Notes under the pieces: generated by a model | The model's database searches: none | What the model was told of the DNA's origin: nothing | What the model saw: only the letters and a program-made list of their open reading frames with translations | From: CAZXYS01 sp964645005 | GTDB taxonomy: Bacteria > Bacteroidota > Ignavibacteria > Kapaibacteriales > UBA2268 | Direction of reading: 5' to 3' | Length of the DNA stretch: 64,000 nt | Assembly (NCBI GenBank): GCA_964645005.1 | Contig: CAZXYS010000018.1 | Coordinates: forward strand, 15,602 to 79,601 | Translations under genes and position numbers: made by a program | Shown: in pieces, positions 51,864 through 60,416 of the stretch | Layout of the letters: the number at the start of each line of letters is the position of its first letter | How positions within the stretch are numbered: the first letter of the stretch is position 1

Positions 51864-52850
51864 ATGCCTGAAGTAGAATTCAGAAGATTTCGCAGAATTA
51901 GGAATAATCCTTTATTGCGGGACATGACCCGTGAAACGATATTGACCAAGAATGACCTTATAGCACCTCTATTTGTCTGCCCCGGTGATAATGTAAGAAA
52001 TCCTGTTACATCAATGCCGGGCGTAAACCAGCTATCCATAGATAATTTGATAAAGGAATGCCAGGAGTTAGTGGAACTGGGTGTGCCGGCTGTCATACTG
52101 TTTGGAATTCCTGAATCCAAAGACGAAGCGGCTTCCGGCGCTTACGCCGAAGATGGCATCATTCAGCGGGCTGTGGAAGCGGTTAAGAAAGAAATTGGCA
52201 GCGAACTGCTTGTGATTACAGACGTTTGTCTTTGTGAGTATACATCCCACGGACATTGCGGGATATTACACGGAGAACAGATCGTGAATGATGAAACGAT
52301 AATGATGCTGGCGAAGACGGCTCTGTCCCATGCTCAGGCAGGTGCGGATATGGTTGCTCCATCGGATATGATGGATGGACGCGTAGCAGCTATCAGGGAT
52401 ATTCTCGACCGAAATAAATACAAGAATCTTCCGATAATGAGCTACTCCGCAAAGTATTCTTCAGGATATTACGGTCCATTCCGCGAAGCTGCCGAAGGAG
52501 CGCCCAAATTCGGCGACAGGAAATCACATCAGATGGATACGGCTAACACTGATGAAGCTCTTCGCGAAGCAGAAGAAGATATTCTTGAAGGAGCCGATAT
52601 AATAATGGTAAAACCGGCAGGCGCTTATGGCGATATTATCTTTCGCATTAAGCAGGAATTCGGAATGCCGACAGCAGCATATCAGGTGAGCGGAGAGTAC
52701 TCAATAATTAAAGCCGGCGCAAAGCTCGGATGGATAGAAGAAGAAAAACTCATGCTGGAATCCCTGGTCAGCATAAAGCGAGCCGGCGCAGATATAATCC
52801 TGACATATTTCGCCAAAGATGCAGCAAAATTATTCAACAGTCTGGATTAG
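51864..52850 (+). CDS. hemB: Delta-aminolevulinic acid dehydratase (porphobilinogen synthase)
   Basis: The 328-residue protein has the Schiff-base Lys250 in IIMVKPAGAYGDI, the second active-site Lys197 in MSYSAKYSSGYYGPFREAA, and the Cys-rich zinc site VCLCEYTSHGHCG, placing it in the zinc-dependent class. It joins two aminolevulinate molecules to porphobilinogen. AAGGAGAT at an ideal spacing before the ATG is the best ribosome site in the neighbourhood. It follows hemC. No hemA or hemL lies in the window. Confidence 0.97.
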   Translation: MPEVEFRRFRRIRNNPLLRDMTRETILTKNDLIAPLFVCPGDNVRNPVTSMPGVNQLSIDNLIKECQELVELGVPAVILFGIPESKDEAASGAYAEDGIIQRAVEAVKKEIGSELLVITDVCLCEYTSHGHCGILHGEQIVNDETIMMLAKTALSHAQAGADMVAPSDMMDGRVAAIRDILDRNKYKNLPIMSYSAKYSSGYYGPFREAAEGAPKFGDRKSHQMDTANTDEALREAEEDILEGADIIMVKPAGAYGDIIFRIKQEFGMPTAAYQVSGEYSIIKAGAKLGWIEEEKLMLESLVSIKRAGADIILTYFAKDAAKLFNSLD

Positions 52851-52969
52851 GAGCAAGTTTACAAGATTTTTTGTTGAATCTACCGGCATCCGAAAATTAC
52901 TTTAATAAAAAGAATTTAATAATTGGCTGACTAAAGTTATTATAATCCCGAAATTCATTAGAAGAATTC

Positions 52970-53072
52970 CCTCATCCCTAAATCCCTTCTCCCAAGTGGA
53001 GAAGGGACTTTCAAGATAATAAGATTTTCTTACTCCCCTCTCCCGCCGAGAGAAGGGCTGGGGATGAGGGGG
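52970..53072. repeat. Family E palindrome, copy 2
   Basis: CCCTCATCCCTAAATCCCTT and CTCCCAAGTGGAGAAGGGAC form the first hairpin. CTCCCCTCTCCCGCCGAGAG and AAGGGCTGGGGATGAGGGGG close a second, so the outer CCCTCATCCC pairs with GGGATGAGGG. The rest of the hemB-to-peptidase gap holds one more hairpin and no gene. Confidence 0.7.
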
Positions 53073-53147
53073 AACAAGAGATTGTTTATGTTCTTAATGC
53101 AATATCCGGGATGATGTTACTAAACTCCGACGCAGCTTAATGTGACA

Positions 53148-53187
53148 AACCCTGTCATCCTAAGTGAAGTCGCAGGATGACAGGGTT
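53148..53187. terminator. 14-bp perfect hairpin between convergent genes
   Basis: AACCCTGTCATCCT (53148-53161) and AGGATGACAGGGTT (53174-53187) pair perfectly around a 12-base loop. The position between two convergent genes suits a bidirectional terminator, but T-runs are weak, and it may equally be a dispersed repeat hairpin. Confidence 0.5.
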
Positions 53188-53271
53188 GAAGAATTTTGAA
53201 ACAACTTATGGGATATTAAAAACAGTGTCAAGAATTATTAATCCCAATGATCACTTATTTTCAATTAAGTT

Positions 53272-55221
53272 CTATAATAAAAATTTCCGGAAGAATAAAA
53301 CTACGGAATATATATAATAATCCCGGTTTGTTTTTTTGCTGAAACCATGTCCTTCGTCTTTGGCAAGCAAGTACCAGACATTGCCTCCGTTATCCCTGAC
53401 TTCTGCCACAATTTGTTCTGCTTCGCTTGCCGGAACACGGGGATCATTCAATCCCTGAACTACAAATAAGGGCTTGGTTATCTTATCAGCATTGTTCAAA
53501 GGTGATATTTCTTCTAAAAATTCCCGCATTTTGGGGTCGCGCTCATCACCGTATTCAACACGGCGAAGGTCTCTGCGATAATCGCCTGTATTCACAAGAA
53601 AAGTGACGAAATTAGAGATGCCAACAATGTCAACGCCCGCAGCCAATCTATCATTATAATGAGTCATCATCGCAAGCGACATGTAACCGCCATAAGAGCC
53701 GCCATATACGGCTGTTTTGTTTTCATTTAATTCGGGTTGCTTTTTTATCCAGTCAAGGAGTTTTCCGGCGTCTTTAACAGAGTTTTCTCGCTTATATGCA
53801 TTGTCCATTTTCAAATAACTTTTGCCATACCCGGCGCTGCCACGGACATTTGGCGCTAATACAGCAATGCCTAATTCCTTTACCCAGTATTGAAATGTAG
53901 ATATGAAATAAGGTCTGAACTGGGATTCGGGACCGCCATGAAGATAAATCACAACCGGGAAAGGTCCTTCACCCGCGGGCTTATAATAGAATGCCGGAAT
54001 TTTTCTGGGTTTGCCATCTTCTTTGTCAAAAGTTTCATATTCGATAAGCTTTGGGAATACGAAGTTTTCTGTTTGCAAGCCTCCAACTTCGCTATAAGTC
54101 CACCGTTCCATATCTCCATTTGCGATATTGATAGTATAGACATCACCTGCAGTTTGCGGATTAGTGAACGAGAATGCTATATGTTCTCCGTCAGGTGTGA
54201 ATTCACCGCTGGAGATCAAGCCGGGAGGCAAATCGCCGAAGGGATCGTAAGCTTTTTCCTTAGTATCCATTAGATATGGCTTGCTCATGGCATTTTCATT
54301 GACTATAAAGACAATGTGCTCTCCATCATCTGACTGAATAAATCCCGAGACATCCCACGAAATATCTTCCGTTAAAACTTCGATCTCGCCTGTTTCTCTG
54401 TTTAAATAGTGCAGCTTCTTGAATTCGCTGTCCATATCAGTCGTAAAATATACTCCGTTTCCTTTGTTTGCGAATTCACCTCCGCCGAAAGCCACCTTGC
54501 CTTCAGTCTCCATAAGAGGTTTAATTTCTTTTGTTTCGAGGTTGAGGATATGTATACTGCTTTCATTGATAGAAATATAATTTATCAGCAGCAATTCCTT
54601 ATCATCGTTTGACCAATCCATCGGAGCCCAGTAACCCTGAGCCTGATAGACCATTTCTGGTTCTTCCGGATTATCCATATCTGCTGCGTACACATCGAAA
54701 TCACGCCCATTCCGTTTGTTCGATATGTAGGCATAAGAATCGCCGGAATTTGACCAAACAAAGCTCGTATTGCGGGATTTCCCATCAGTGTGCATGAAAT
54801 ATGCCCCAGCTTCGCTGTCATAATAATAAATCTGATATTTTTCATTGCCGCCGATGTCCTTACTGAAGAGAAATCCGGGATTTCCCTCTTGTGGACGCAC
54901 CGAAAGCCCGCCGACCGGTTCCTCAAAGAAAGTCAACTGTTGGCGATAGCCGCCGGGTTTTTCTACATAATGCACCTGCGAGGTTTCACCGAAACGGGTG
55001 AGGATGTACATTCCTTCACCTTCGGCGTCCCATCCCTGAAAAGATGCTGATCTGGTGTTCAGATATTGATTCATCCTGTCTTTAAGTTGATCGGGAATTT
55101 CAGGTATGCCTTCAATTACAAGATTGCCTTTTTCACGCCTTTCTACATCCTGGGCACTTATTTCATTGATATTTCCAAAAATAAAGGTCAGTACTATAAT
55201 AATTATCACTGCTCGCTTCAT
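53272..55221 (-). CDS. Secreted S9 family peptidase (acylaminoacyl/dipeptidyl peptidase type)
   Basis: The 649-residue protein has a signal peptide (KRAVIIIIVLTFIFGNINEI), a beta-propeller of TolB-like blades up to about residue 390 and a C-terminal alpha/beta hydrolase. The catalytic triad is Ser509 in YGGSYGGYMSLA, Asp593 in GLNDPRVPASE and His625 in DEGHGFSKK. HGGPESQF provides the oxyanion region. It would cleave short peptides in the periplasm; the exact class (S9C or S9D) is not fixed by sequence. It is convergent with hemB and monocistronic. Confidence 0.93.
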   Translation of the reverse strand: MKRAVIIIIVLTFIFGNINEISAQDVERREKGNLVIEGIPEIPDQLKDRMNQYLNTRSASFQGWDAEGEGMYILTRFGETSQVHYVEKPGGYRQQLTFFEEPVGGLSVRPQEGNPGFLFSKDIGGNEKYQIYYYDSEAGAYFMHTDGKSRNTSFVWSNSGDSYAYISNKRNGRDFDVYAADMDNPEEPEMVYQAQGYWAPMDWSNDDKELLLINYISINESSIHILNLETKEIKPLMETEGKVAFGGGEFANKGNGVYFTTDMDSEFKKLHYLNRETGEIEVLTEDISWDVSGFIQSDDGEHIVFIVNENAMSKPYLMDTKEKAYDPFGDLPPGLISSGEFTPDGEHIAFSFTNPQTAGDVYTINIANGDMERWTYSEVGGLQTENFVFPKLIEYETFDKEDGKPRKIPAFYYKPAGEGPFPVVIYLHGGPESQFRPYFISTFQYWVKELGIAVLAPNVRGSAGYGKSYLKMDNAYKRENSVKDAGKLLDWIKKQPELNENKTAVYGGSYGGYMSLAMMTHYNDRLAAGVDIVGISNFVTFLVNTGDYRRDLRRVEYGDERDPKMREFLEEISPLNNADKITKPLFVVQGLNDPRVPASEAEQIVAEVRDNGGNVWYLLAKDEGHGFSKKTNRDYYIYSVVLFFRKFLL

Positions 55222-55397
55222 AATTATCCCTGAATCAGTTTCTAAAAAGTTTTTTTTTAAAGTTTCAATATATTAAATTTATTATTAAATGAATAATTAG
55301 GATTATATTTATTAATTTGATGAAATGAACAAGTTAAGGTCTATTGTCTATTAAAGCCATTAATATGCTTTCCTATGATTCAGGTATTGCTTTCATG

Positions 55398-55697
55398 TTA
55401 ATTAACTTTCTCATCGGTTGCCGGAGTATCTTTTAATATGAAGAAGTAAAAGAAAAAACTCTCCGGAATGACAAGCAAAACAAGAGATAACGTATCCTGA
55501 GTAAAATAAGCGCTTCTCCAGGCATCTGGCATGATCAGGTAAGCCAATGTGCCTGTCATTGCCCAGCCAATAGCAAATAATAACCCGATAACAAGAACTG
55601 CCAGAATGCCGTCACGGAACCTGCGGTTCTGCCAGTTCTTAGTAAATGCGTAAAGCGCTGCTAAAATATGTAAATGAAATATTAATAATTCGATCAT
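55398..55697 (-). CDS. Small membrane protein, three helices, unknown
   Basis: The 99-residue protein has three hydrophobic segments (ELLIFHLHILAALYAFTKNW, GILAVLVIGLLFAIGWAMTG and LSLVLLVIPESFFFYFFIL) and a polar tail. I know no function for it. It starts 52 bases from the cutA start on the opposite strand, so the two may share a promoter region. Confidence 0.65.
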   Translation of the reverse strand: MIELLIFHLHILAALYAFTKNWQNRRFRDGILAVLVIGLLFAIGWAMTGTLAYLIMPDAWRSAYFTQDTLSLVLLVIPESFFFYFFILKDTPATDEKVN

Positions 55698-55749
55698 TTT
55701 TTTGTATATTTATCTTGCTATTTTTTTGAGTACAAATATTGGAAATTTT

Positions 55750-56076
55750 ATGGAAAAAGCCACAGAATATAGAATAGTTTTTATTACGATCGACAAATTG
55801 GAAGACGCGAAAACGATCGCAGGTACTCTGGTGAAGGAAGGACTGGCAGCCTGCTGCAACATAATCCCGAACATAACTTCAATCTATACCTGGGAAGGAA
55901 AAGTGGAGGAAGACGGCGAACTCCTTATTATTGTTAAATCATCAGCAGAGAGATTGGAACAACTCGAAAAAAGAGTGAAGGAGATACATTCTTACGATGT
56001 ACCTGAAATTCTTTCATTTGCCCTTGACGAATCGCATGCTCCCTACATGAAATGGATGGGAGAATGCCTGAAATAG
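55750..56076 (+). CDS. cutA: Divalent-cation tolerance protein CutA
   Basis: The 108-residue protein matches CutA1: YRIVFITIDKLEDAKTIAGT, LVKEGLAACCNIIPNITSIY, TWEGKVEEDGELLIIVKSSA and HSYDVPEILSFAL. CutA forms a very stable PII-like trimer in the cytoplasm, and its copper-tolerance role is disputed. The ATG at 55750 gives the usual family length; an in-frame ATG at 55702 would add 16 hydrophobic residues that are not part of the family. Confidence 0.95.
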   Translation: MEKATEYRIVFITIDKLEDAKTIAGTLVKEGLAACCNIIPNITSIYTWEGKVEEDGELLIIVKSSAERLEQLEKRVKEIHSYDVPEILSFALDESHAPYMKWMGECLK

Positions 56077-56119
56077 ATGTAATTATACAGTTGAAGGAAG
56101 TTAAGTTAGTATTGTTTAT

Positions 56120-56216
56120 TCTTTGGCTCCGTCCCGCTGAAGCGGGATTTCGCAAGCTAAACTCAGGACGACAAAAAAAGAGAGTTAATGGGAATGTCAC
56201 TCTGAGCGGAATGCAT
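56120..56216. repeat. Family A-related degenerate copy
   Basis: CTCCGTCCCGCTGAAGCGGG, ATTTCGCAAGCTAAACTCAG and GGGAATGTCACTCTGAGCGG resemble the outer half of the longer family A copies (19499 and 26373) in the reverse orientation. The ends are not preserved. The remaining gap up to 56516 is without recognisable content. Confidence 0.45.
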
Positions 56217-56516
56217 GGTATAGGTATACTTTGTCCGAAATGAGCATTTTAAAATTTTGAACTTTAAATTTAATATTCTGACGGGTTTTTGTAACTTATA
56301 CGACTGGGGGCGCAGAATCAATTTTTATTTGATAATACTTATGTTTGTAAAATGGTTTTTTCCTGATAGATTTTGTGACTACATGATTGAACAAGCATAA
56401 ACAGCTGGAAAAGCAACAAAAAACACAGGCACTTCATTTTTTACTCCCAAACGAGAACCCCAAAATTTTATTTATCAATTTATAATTTTTTTAATTTATT
56501 TTAAAAATTAAATCCC

Positions 56517-57320
56517 TCACCTCTGCTTCGCCTCGAAAATCTTCACGCCCGATTTCAGCATGTCGAAATCGTCGAAGACGAAGCGCTTGGAAATGTTGAT
56601 GCCGAAAAGAATTGTGATCATGCTTCCGGCGGCTATGCCGGTGATGATTAGTATCTGGTACTTGATGGCTTCCATCGGGCTGCTGCCGCCGAGTATCTGT
56701 CCTGTCATCATTCCCGGCAGCCAGATCAAACCGATGGCGCCCATGTTTGCCACTTGCGGGGCGAAGGCTGCCGACAGCGATTCCTGTATGAATGGAAATA
56801 GCGCTTCTTTCCTTGTGGCGCCGCTGGCGAGGGCATATTTATAGCGCTTGTATTCCTTGGTCAGGTTTTGGTAGAAAGTGCGCATGCCGATGATAGAGCC
56901 CGTCAGGCAGTTGCCGACGATCATGCCGGCTATAGGGATTACATAGCGCGCTTCGAACAGGCTCTCATAGCCAAGTACGAGTATGATTACGAACATCCCC
57001 GTAAATGTGACGCCCGCGACTACGCCGGTAGCTGCCGGAAATATGAAGTATTTGTACTTCAGTTCGCTGCGCTTGATGATAGTCAGAGTGGCGGCTGCAA
57101 TCATGACTATCACCCAGGCGGAATTGAGCCAGAAGCTGTTGATTTCAAAGATGAAGCCTAAATATAGTCCGGCGAGGAAGAGCTGCCCAGCCATTCGCAG
57201 GAATGAAATGATAATAGGTTTACCCAGTCCCGTTTTGTAGTAATACAGGGCTGCTAATGGGATCAGTATCAGCAAACTGCCTAAAGCGAGATTTATCCAC
57301 GGTATGTCAATTGCGCCCAT
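56517..57320 (-). CDS. fetB: FetB-type ABC transporter permease (iron export, UPF0014)
   Basis: The 267-residue membrane protein has about seven hydrophobic segments and the UPF0014 signatures: RYVIPIAGMIVGNCLTGSII, ALASGATRKEALFPFIQESL, IGLIWLPGMMTGQILGGSSP and YQILIITGIAAGSMITILFG. In E. coli FetA/FetB export iron and protect from oxidative stress. The ATPase gene precedes it with a 14-base overlap. The metal is inferred from the family. Confidence 0.88.
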   Translation of the reverse strand: MGAIDIPWINLALGSLLILIPLAALYYYKTGLGKPIIISFLRMAGQLFLAGLYLGFIFEINSFWLNSAWVIVMIAAATLTIIKRSELKYKYFIFPAATGVVAGVTFTGMFVIILVLGYESLFEARYVIPIAGMIVGNCLTGSIIGMRTFYQNLTKEYKRYKYALASGATRKEALFPFIQESLSAAFAPQVANMGAIGLIWLPGMMTGQILGGSSPMEAIKYQILIITGIAAGSMITILFGINISKRFVFDDFDMLKSGVKIFEAKQR

Positions 57321-57939
57321 TGCTTATCTCAATTATTTTGTCACAACTGTCCAGCCAGAGATCGTCATGCGATGCTGAAAGTACCGTCAGTTCTTTTTGT
57401 CCGAATAGCATTTGAATCACCTTCCCTTTGGCGTCGCTGTCCAGAGCGGAAGTAGGCTCATCGAGCAGCATGATCTTCCTGTCCATCAGACGGCAGATCA
57501 GCAAGCCAATGCGCTGCTTCTCACCGCCGGAAAGCTCTTCGTAGTCGCTGTCGAGAATATCGCCGCTTAGATTTATCATTTCAAGATACTTCTGCAGAGT
57601 GGATTCATCCGGCTTCAGGTGTTTATTCGCCTGATAATTGAACTGGCTCATTATTACCTGCCGCACATTCCCGCTATTGATAATTTCGGGATTTTGCGGC
57701 AGCCAGCTTATCTTTTTTCTTATATTTTCAATATTTGACCTGTCAACCAACTCATTATCAACTTTTATCAGCCCCGAATCCGGCTTAACAAAGCCAAGAG
57801 TCATTTCCATAAGCGTGGATTTCCCAGCGCCGGAAGGGCTGATAAGAGAGATCTTCTCACCCCCTTTAACATGCAGGGAAAAGTCCTTGAAGATGGTTTC
57901 CCCGTTGAAATTCAGGTTTATTTTCTCGTAATTTAGCAT
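57307..57939 (-). CDS. fetA: FetA-type ABC transporter ATP-binding protein
   Basis: The 210-residue ATPase has Walker A SPSGAGKSTLM, Q-loop SWLPQNPEI, signature LSGGEKQRIG and Walker B IMLLDEPTSALD, followed by the H-loop Ser-His (SASHDDLWLDSCDKI). It is the partner of the FetB-like permease downstream, with a 14-base overlap. Together they form the smallest export-type pair. The unit is followed on the opposite strand by no related gene. Confidence 0.88.
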   Translation of the reverse strand: MLNYEKINLNFNGETIFKDFSLHVKGGEKISLISPSGAGKSTLMEMTLGFVKPDSGLIKVDNELVDRSNIENIRKKISWLPQNPEIINSGNVRQVIMSQFNYQANKHLKPDESTLQKYLEMINLSGDILDSDYEELSGGEKQRIGLLICRLMDRKIMLLDEPTSALDSDAKGKVIQMLFGQKELTVLSASHDDLWLDSCDKIIEISNGRN

Positions 57940-57998
57940 GAAAATTAATAAAGTTGCTTATCCAAAAATATTGCGTTAATAAAATTGGTATTAATTGT

Positions 57999-58124
57999 AA
58001 CCATCATCAACAAAGCGCTTTAGCGCATTGCGAAGCAGTTAACCATCATCAACAAAGCGCTTTAGCGCTTTGCAAAGCAGTTAACCATCATCAACAAAGC
58101 GCTTTAGCGCATTGCGAAGCAGTT
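57999..58124 (+). repeat. Three tandem copies of a 42-bp repeat
   Basis: Copies at 57999-58040, 58041-58082 and 58083-58124 each read AACCATCATCAACAAAGCGC, TTTAGCGCATTGCGAAGCAG, TT, with three substitutions in the middle one. Each holds a hairpin AAAGCGC-TTTA-GCGC, fully symmetric (CAAAGCGC/GCGCTTTG) in copy 2. It lies upstream of the ATPase gene on the minus strand and of the ATP-grasp gene on the plus strand. Confidence 0.9.
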
Positions 58125-58141
58125 GCGAAATTTCGAATTTG

Positions 58142-58161
58142 CAGCAAGCTAAAGCTTGCTG
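58142..58161. repeat. Hairpin CAGCAAGCT/AGCTTGCTG
   Basis: A perfect 9-bp stem with a two-base loop lies 17 bases after the tandem repeats. It may be a remnant of the same repeat family. The bases 58165-58403 are AT-rich and contain no gene. Confidence 0.7.
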
Positions 58162-58403
58162 TTGCAGTTGTTTACAAATAAATGAACATAATTAATGAAA
58201 AATCCGGGATTATTTAATTTACCAAATTAAGAAATAAGTAAGAAAAGTATTAATATTTTAAAGAAATATGTTGTTTTTTTCCCTGAAATTATTATAATTA
58301 CATTTTATCAAGTACCAAATATATAAATGATTTTTTCCCTGACTTAATTTAGAATTCTTCCGGCATTTACATTACAAATATTAAATTAAACTGAGAGGCT
58401 GAT

Positions 58404-59387
58404 ATGAAAAAGATCGGTATCATGTTTGGCATGGAACAAAGCTTCCCGCAGGCTGTAGAAGAAACAATAAATACAATGAAAATACCAGGCATAAAAGCCG
58501 AAACAATTGAAATAGGCGCGCCTGGTAATAATGATAATCCCAATTATCATGTTATTTTCGACCGTGTTTCCGACTTTGTTCCTTTTTACAAAACTTTTCT
58601 GAAAAATGCTGCTTTGAATGGCAGCAGAGTTGTTAACAATCCCTTCTGGAGCTGCGCTGACGACAATTTCTTTCATGCATCGCTGGCAAAGAAAATTGGA
58701 ATCGATTTTCCTCGCACTGTTGTTCTTCCGACCAAAGAACTTCCGGCAGGAACCTCATCCGGTACGATGAACAATCTTAAATACCCGTTAAATTGGGATG
58801 ATATTTTTAATTACGTTGGTTTCCCCGCATTTCTTAAACCTAACAAAGGTAATGGGTTGTATAATGTTTATAAAGTTTATAATCCACAGGAATTCTTCTC
58901 AGCTTATGATCTTACCGGCAGCAGAGTTATGATCCTTCAGCAAAACATCGACTTTGAGAAGTATTTTCGCTGCTTTGTGATCGGGCAGAAACAATTCAGG
59001 ATAATGAATTTCGATCCGACCAAACCGCAGCATCTGCGCTATGATCCAAATCCTCTCACACTCGATGAAAAATTGAAAAACAAGATCGAGAAGCTGAGCA
59101 TTAAGATCAGTTCGGCGCTCGGTTTCGATTTCAATTCAGTGGATTTCGCTATTCATGACGGGAAGCCTTTTGTCATCGAATTCCTCAATCCCCAGCCGAA
59201 TATCGAGCAAGAGTTCCTGCATGATGACAATTTCAACTGGCTGGTGAAAAATACTGCGGATTATTTGATAGAGCTTGCTAAAGCGGGCAAATCGCGATCA
59301 AGACAGTACAACTGGGATCAATTTCTGCGCGGACCTAAGGTGCCGGCAACCGGAAAGAAAAGGGGCAGACCGGCGAAGAAAAAATAA
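58404..59387 (+). CDS. ATP-grasp-like protein with C-terminal AT-hook tail
   Basis: The 327-residue protein has an ATP-grasp-like core: FPAFLKPNKGNGLYNVYKVY supplies the nucleotide Lys, RCFVIGQKQFRIMNFDPTKP the central strands, and SVDFAIHDGKPFVIEFLNPQ the Asp/Glu/Asn metal site, as in RimK/glutathione-synthetase-like enzymes. The N-terminal 120 residues look like the preATP-grasp domain. The last 12 residues are GKKRGRPAKKK, an AT-hook core (RGRP) flanked by Lys. ATP-grasp enzymes ligate carboxylates to amines or thiols; the substrate here is unknown. GAGAGG precedes the ATG. Confidence 0.75.
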   Translation: MKKIGIMFGMEQSFPQAVEETINTMKIPGIKAETIEIGAPGNNDNPNYHVIFDRVSDFVPFYKTFLKNAALNGSRVVNNPFWSCADDNFFHASLAKKIGIDFPRTVVLPTKELPAGTSSGTMNNLKYPLNWDDIFNYVGFPAFLKPNKGNGLYNVYKVYNPQEFFSAYDLTGSRVMILQQNIDFEKYFRCFVIGQKQFRIMNFDPTKPQHLRYDPNPLTLDEKLKNKIEKLSIKISSALGFDFNSVDFAIHDGKPFVIEFLNPQPNIEQEFLHDDNFNWLVKNTADYLIELAKAGKSRSRQYNWDQFLRGPKVPATGKKRGRPAKKK

Positions 59388-59426
59388 ACCCGGACTTTAC
59401 ATAAGAACATAGACAATCACTTATTC

Positions 59427-59465
59427 CTCTTCATCCCCAGCCCTTCTCCCGCGCGGGAGAAGGGT
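59427..59465. repeat. Family E palindrome, copy 3 (inverted)
   Basis: TCTTCATCCCCAGCCCTTCT and CCCGCGCGGGAGAAGGGTG form a hairpin with a GCGCGC centre. It is the reverse complement of part of the copies at 41830 and 52970. It lies between the ATP-grasp gene and a family A element. Confidence 0.6.
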
Positions 59466-59492
59466 GTAAGAATTTCTTATTACACTGAAAGT

Positions 59493-59637
59493 GAGGCTGA
59501 CTCATAAGCACTAAATTTTGTGTAACATCCTTTTTAGATCAGTGAGGGAATCCAGTATTCATCAAATTCCTGCCCTGCTAAAGCAGGATCTAAAGACATT
59601 CGCAGGAATGACATTTCTATACTTTTAAGTCAGCCTC
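59493..59637 (-). mobile_element. Family A MITE-like element, copy 4 (145 bp)
   Basis: The element begins GAGGCTGACTCATAAGCACT and ends TACTTTTAAGTCAGCCTC, with the conserved TTCCTGCCCTGCTAAAGCAG interior. It is nearly the exact reverse complement of copy 1 (4157-4300). Right after it comes GACGTTCTGAGGCGTATTAG, the same family B junction that borders copy 1. Confidence 0.78.
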
Positions 59638-59697
59638 GACGTTCTGAGGCGTATTAGCTGTTTTTTTGCCACAAATGCAATTTTGTATTTTGAATTT
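59638..59697 (+). repeat. Family B right arm
   Basis: GACGTTCTGAGGCGTATTAG, CTGTTTTTTTGCCACAAATG and CAATTTTGTATTTTGAATTT match the 3' end of the reference copy at 42205-42372. The left arm is absent, so either it was deleted or family A came with this arm during a rearrangement. Confidence 0.72.
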
Positions 59698-59728
59698 GGG
59701 ATAAATAAATAGAAACTACAAGTGGTCA

Positions 59729-59980
59729 CTATGATGCTGCATTTGAATGGCTGTCCGCAGTTTGCTGATCCTGAGCAGGTTCTTTTTTCATAGTTTTCAG
59801 TTTAAAAGGCAGATAAGCCGGACAATGCCCTACCAGGCTTGTTGCAAGCCAGATGATTGCTGCTATACCCAATACTATTGCAAGCCATCCGCCTATCACA
59901 TCAGTGAAATATAACACCGCAACAGCAACAGCCGCCAAGGTGCGGATAATTCTATCAAGAGTACCCATGTTTTTAATCAT
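59729..59980 (-). CDS. DUF2892 (YgaP-like) membrane protein
   Basis: The 83-residue protein has MGTLDRIIRTLAAVAVAVLY near its start and GWLAIVLGIAAIIWLATSLV with GHCPAYLPFKLK, the DUF2892 pattern of two membrane helices and a conserved Cys-Pro. AGGAG sits six to seven bases before the ATG at 59978-59980. Such proteins often accompany rhodanese domains; none is present here. Function is unknown. Confidence 0.88.
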   Translation of the reverse strand: MIKNMGTLDRIIRTLAAVAVAVLYFTDVIGGWLAIVLGIAAIIWLATSLVGHCPAYLPFKLKTMKKEPAQDQQTADSHSNAAS

Positions 59981-60068
59981 ATACAACTCCTTATATTATA
60001 AAAAACAAATAAATACTTAACGAGTGATAATTTGCATTATTTTAGGAATACCTAGAATTATATTTTGA

Positions 60069-60416
60069 AGAGAATATAGGCTAAGTATAGAAATATTAAT
60101 TATATTGTATTGCAAACCATGTATTGAAGCCATACTTCACTTAAATGCTCTTTATAAAAAATATAAAGACGACGGATTAATAGTTTTAGGAGTTAATTTA
60201 CAGGACAACTTAGAAAAGAAAAAAGAAAGAATTTTGAGATTTCTTGATCATACCAAAGTGGATTATTTGAAAATTTTTGTTGATAAAAAAGTTGACAAAA
60301 AGGATAATGTCAGCGGTTATCCCACTTTTTATATTATCGACAGGAATGGTAGAATCACTTATTCCGGGGCTGGTTATGGGAAAGGCACTGAAAAAGAACT
60401 CAAGAAAGTATTATAA
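60069..60416 (+). pseudogene. TlpA/ResA-like thioredoxin lacking its N-terminus
   Basis: The frame is open from 60069 (after a TGA at 60066-60068) to 60416. It gives the thioredoxin-like active site YCKPCIEAILHLNALYKKYK with a CxxC pair, then DDGLIVLGVNLQDNLEKKKE and YPTFYIIDRNGRITYSG with the cis-Pro region. The usual upstream strand, the Trp before the CxxC and any signal peptide are missing. The only initiation codon is a TTG at 60105, directly before the motif. It is most likely a truncated gene, although the remaining fold could still be partly stable. Confidence 0.65.

Noticed and set aside
57999..58124. Possible CRISPR array
   Set aside because: The three repeats are directly adjacent without unique spacers and no cas gene is near.
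57954..58181. 75-codon frame encoding NHHQQSALAHCEAV-type repeats
   Set aside because: The frame exists only because the 42-bp repeat is a multiple of three and lacks stops. There is no ribosome site, and the sequence has the look of structured non-coding repeats.
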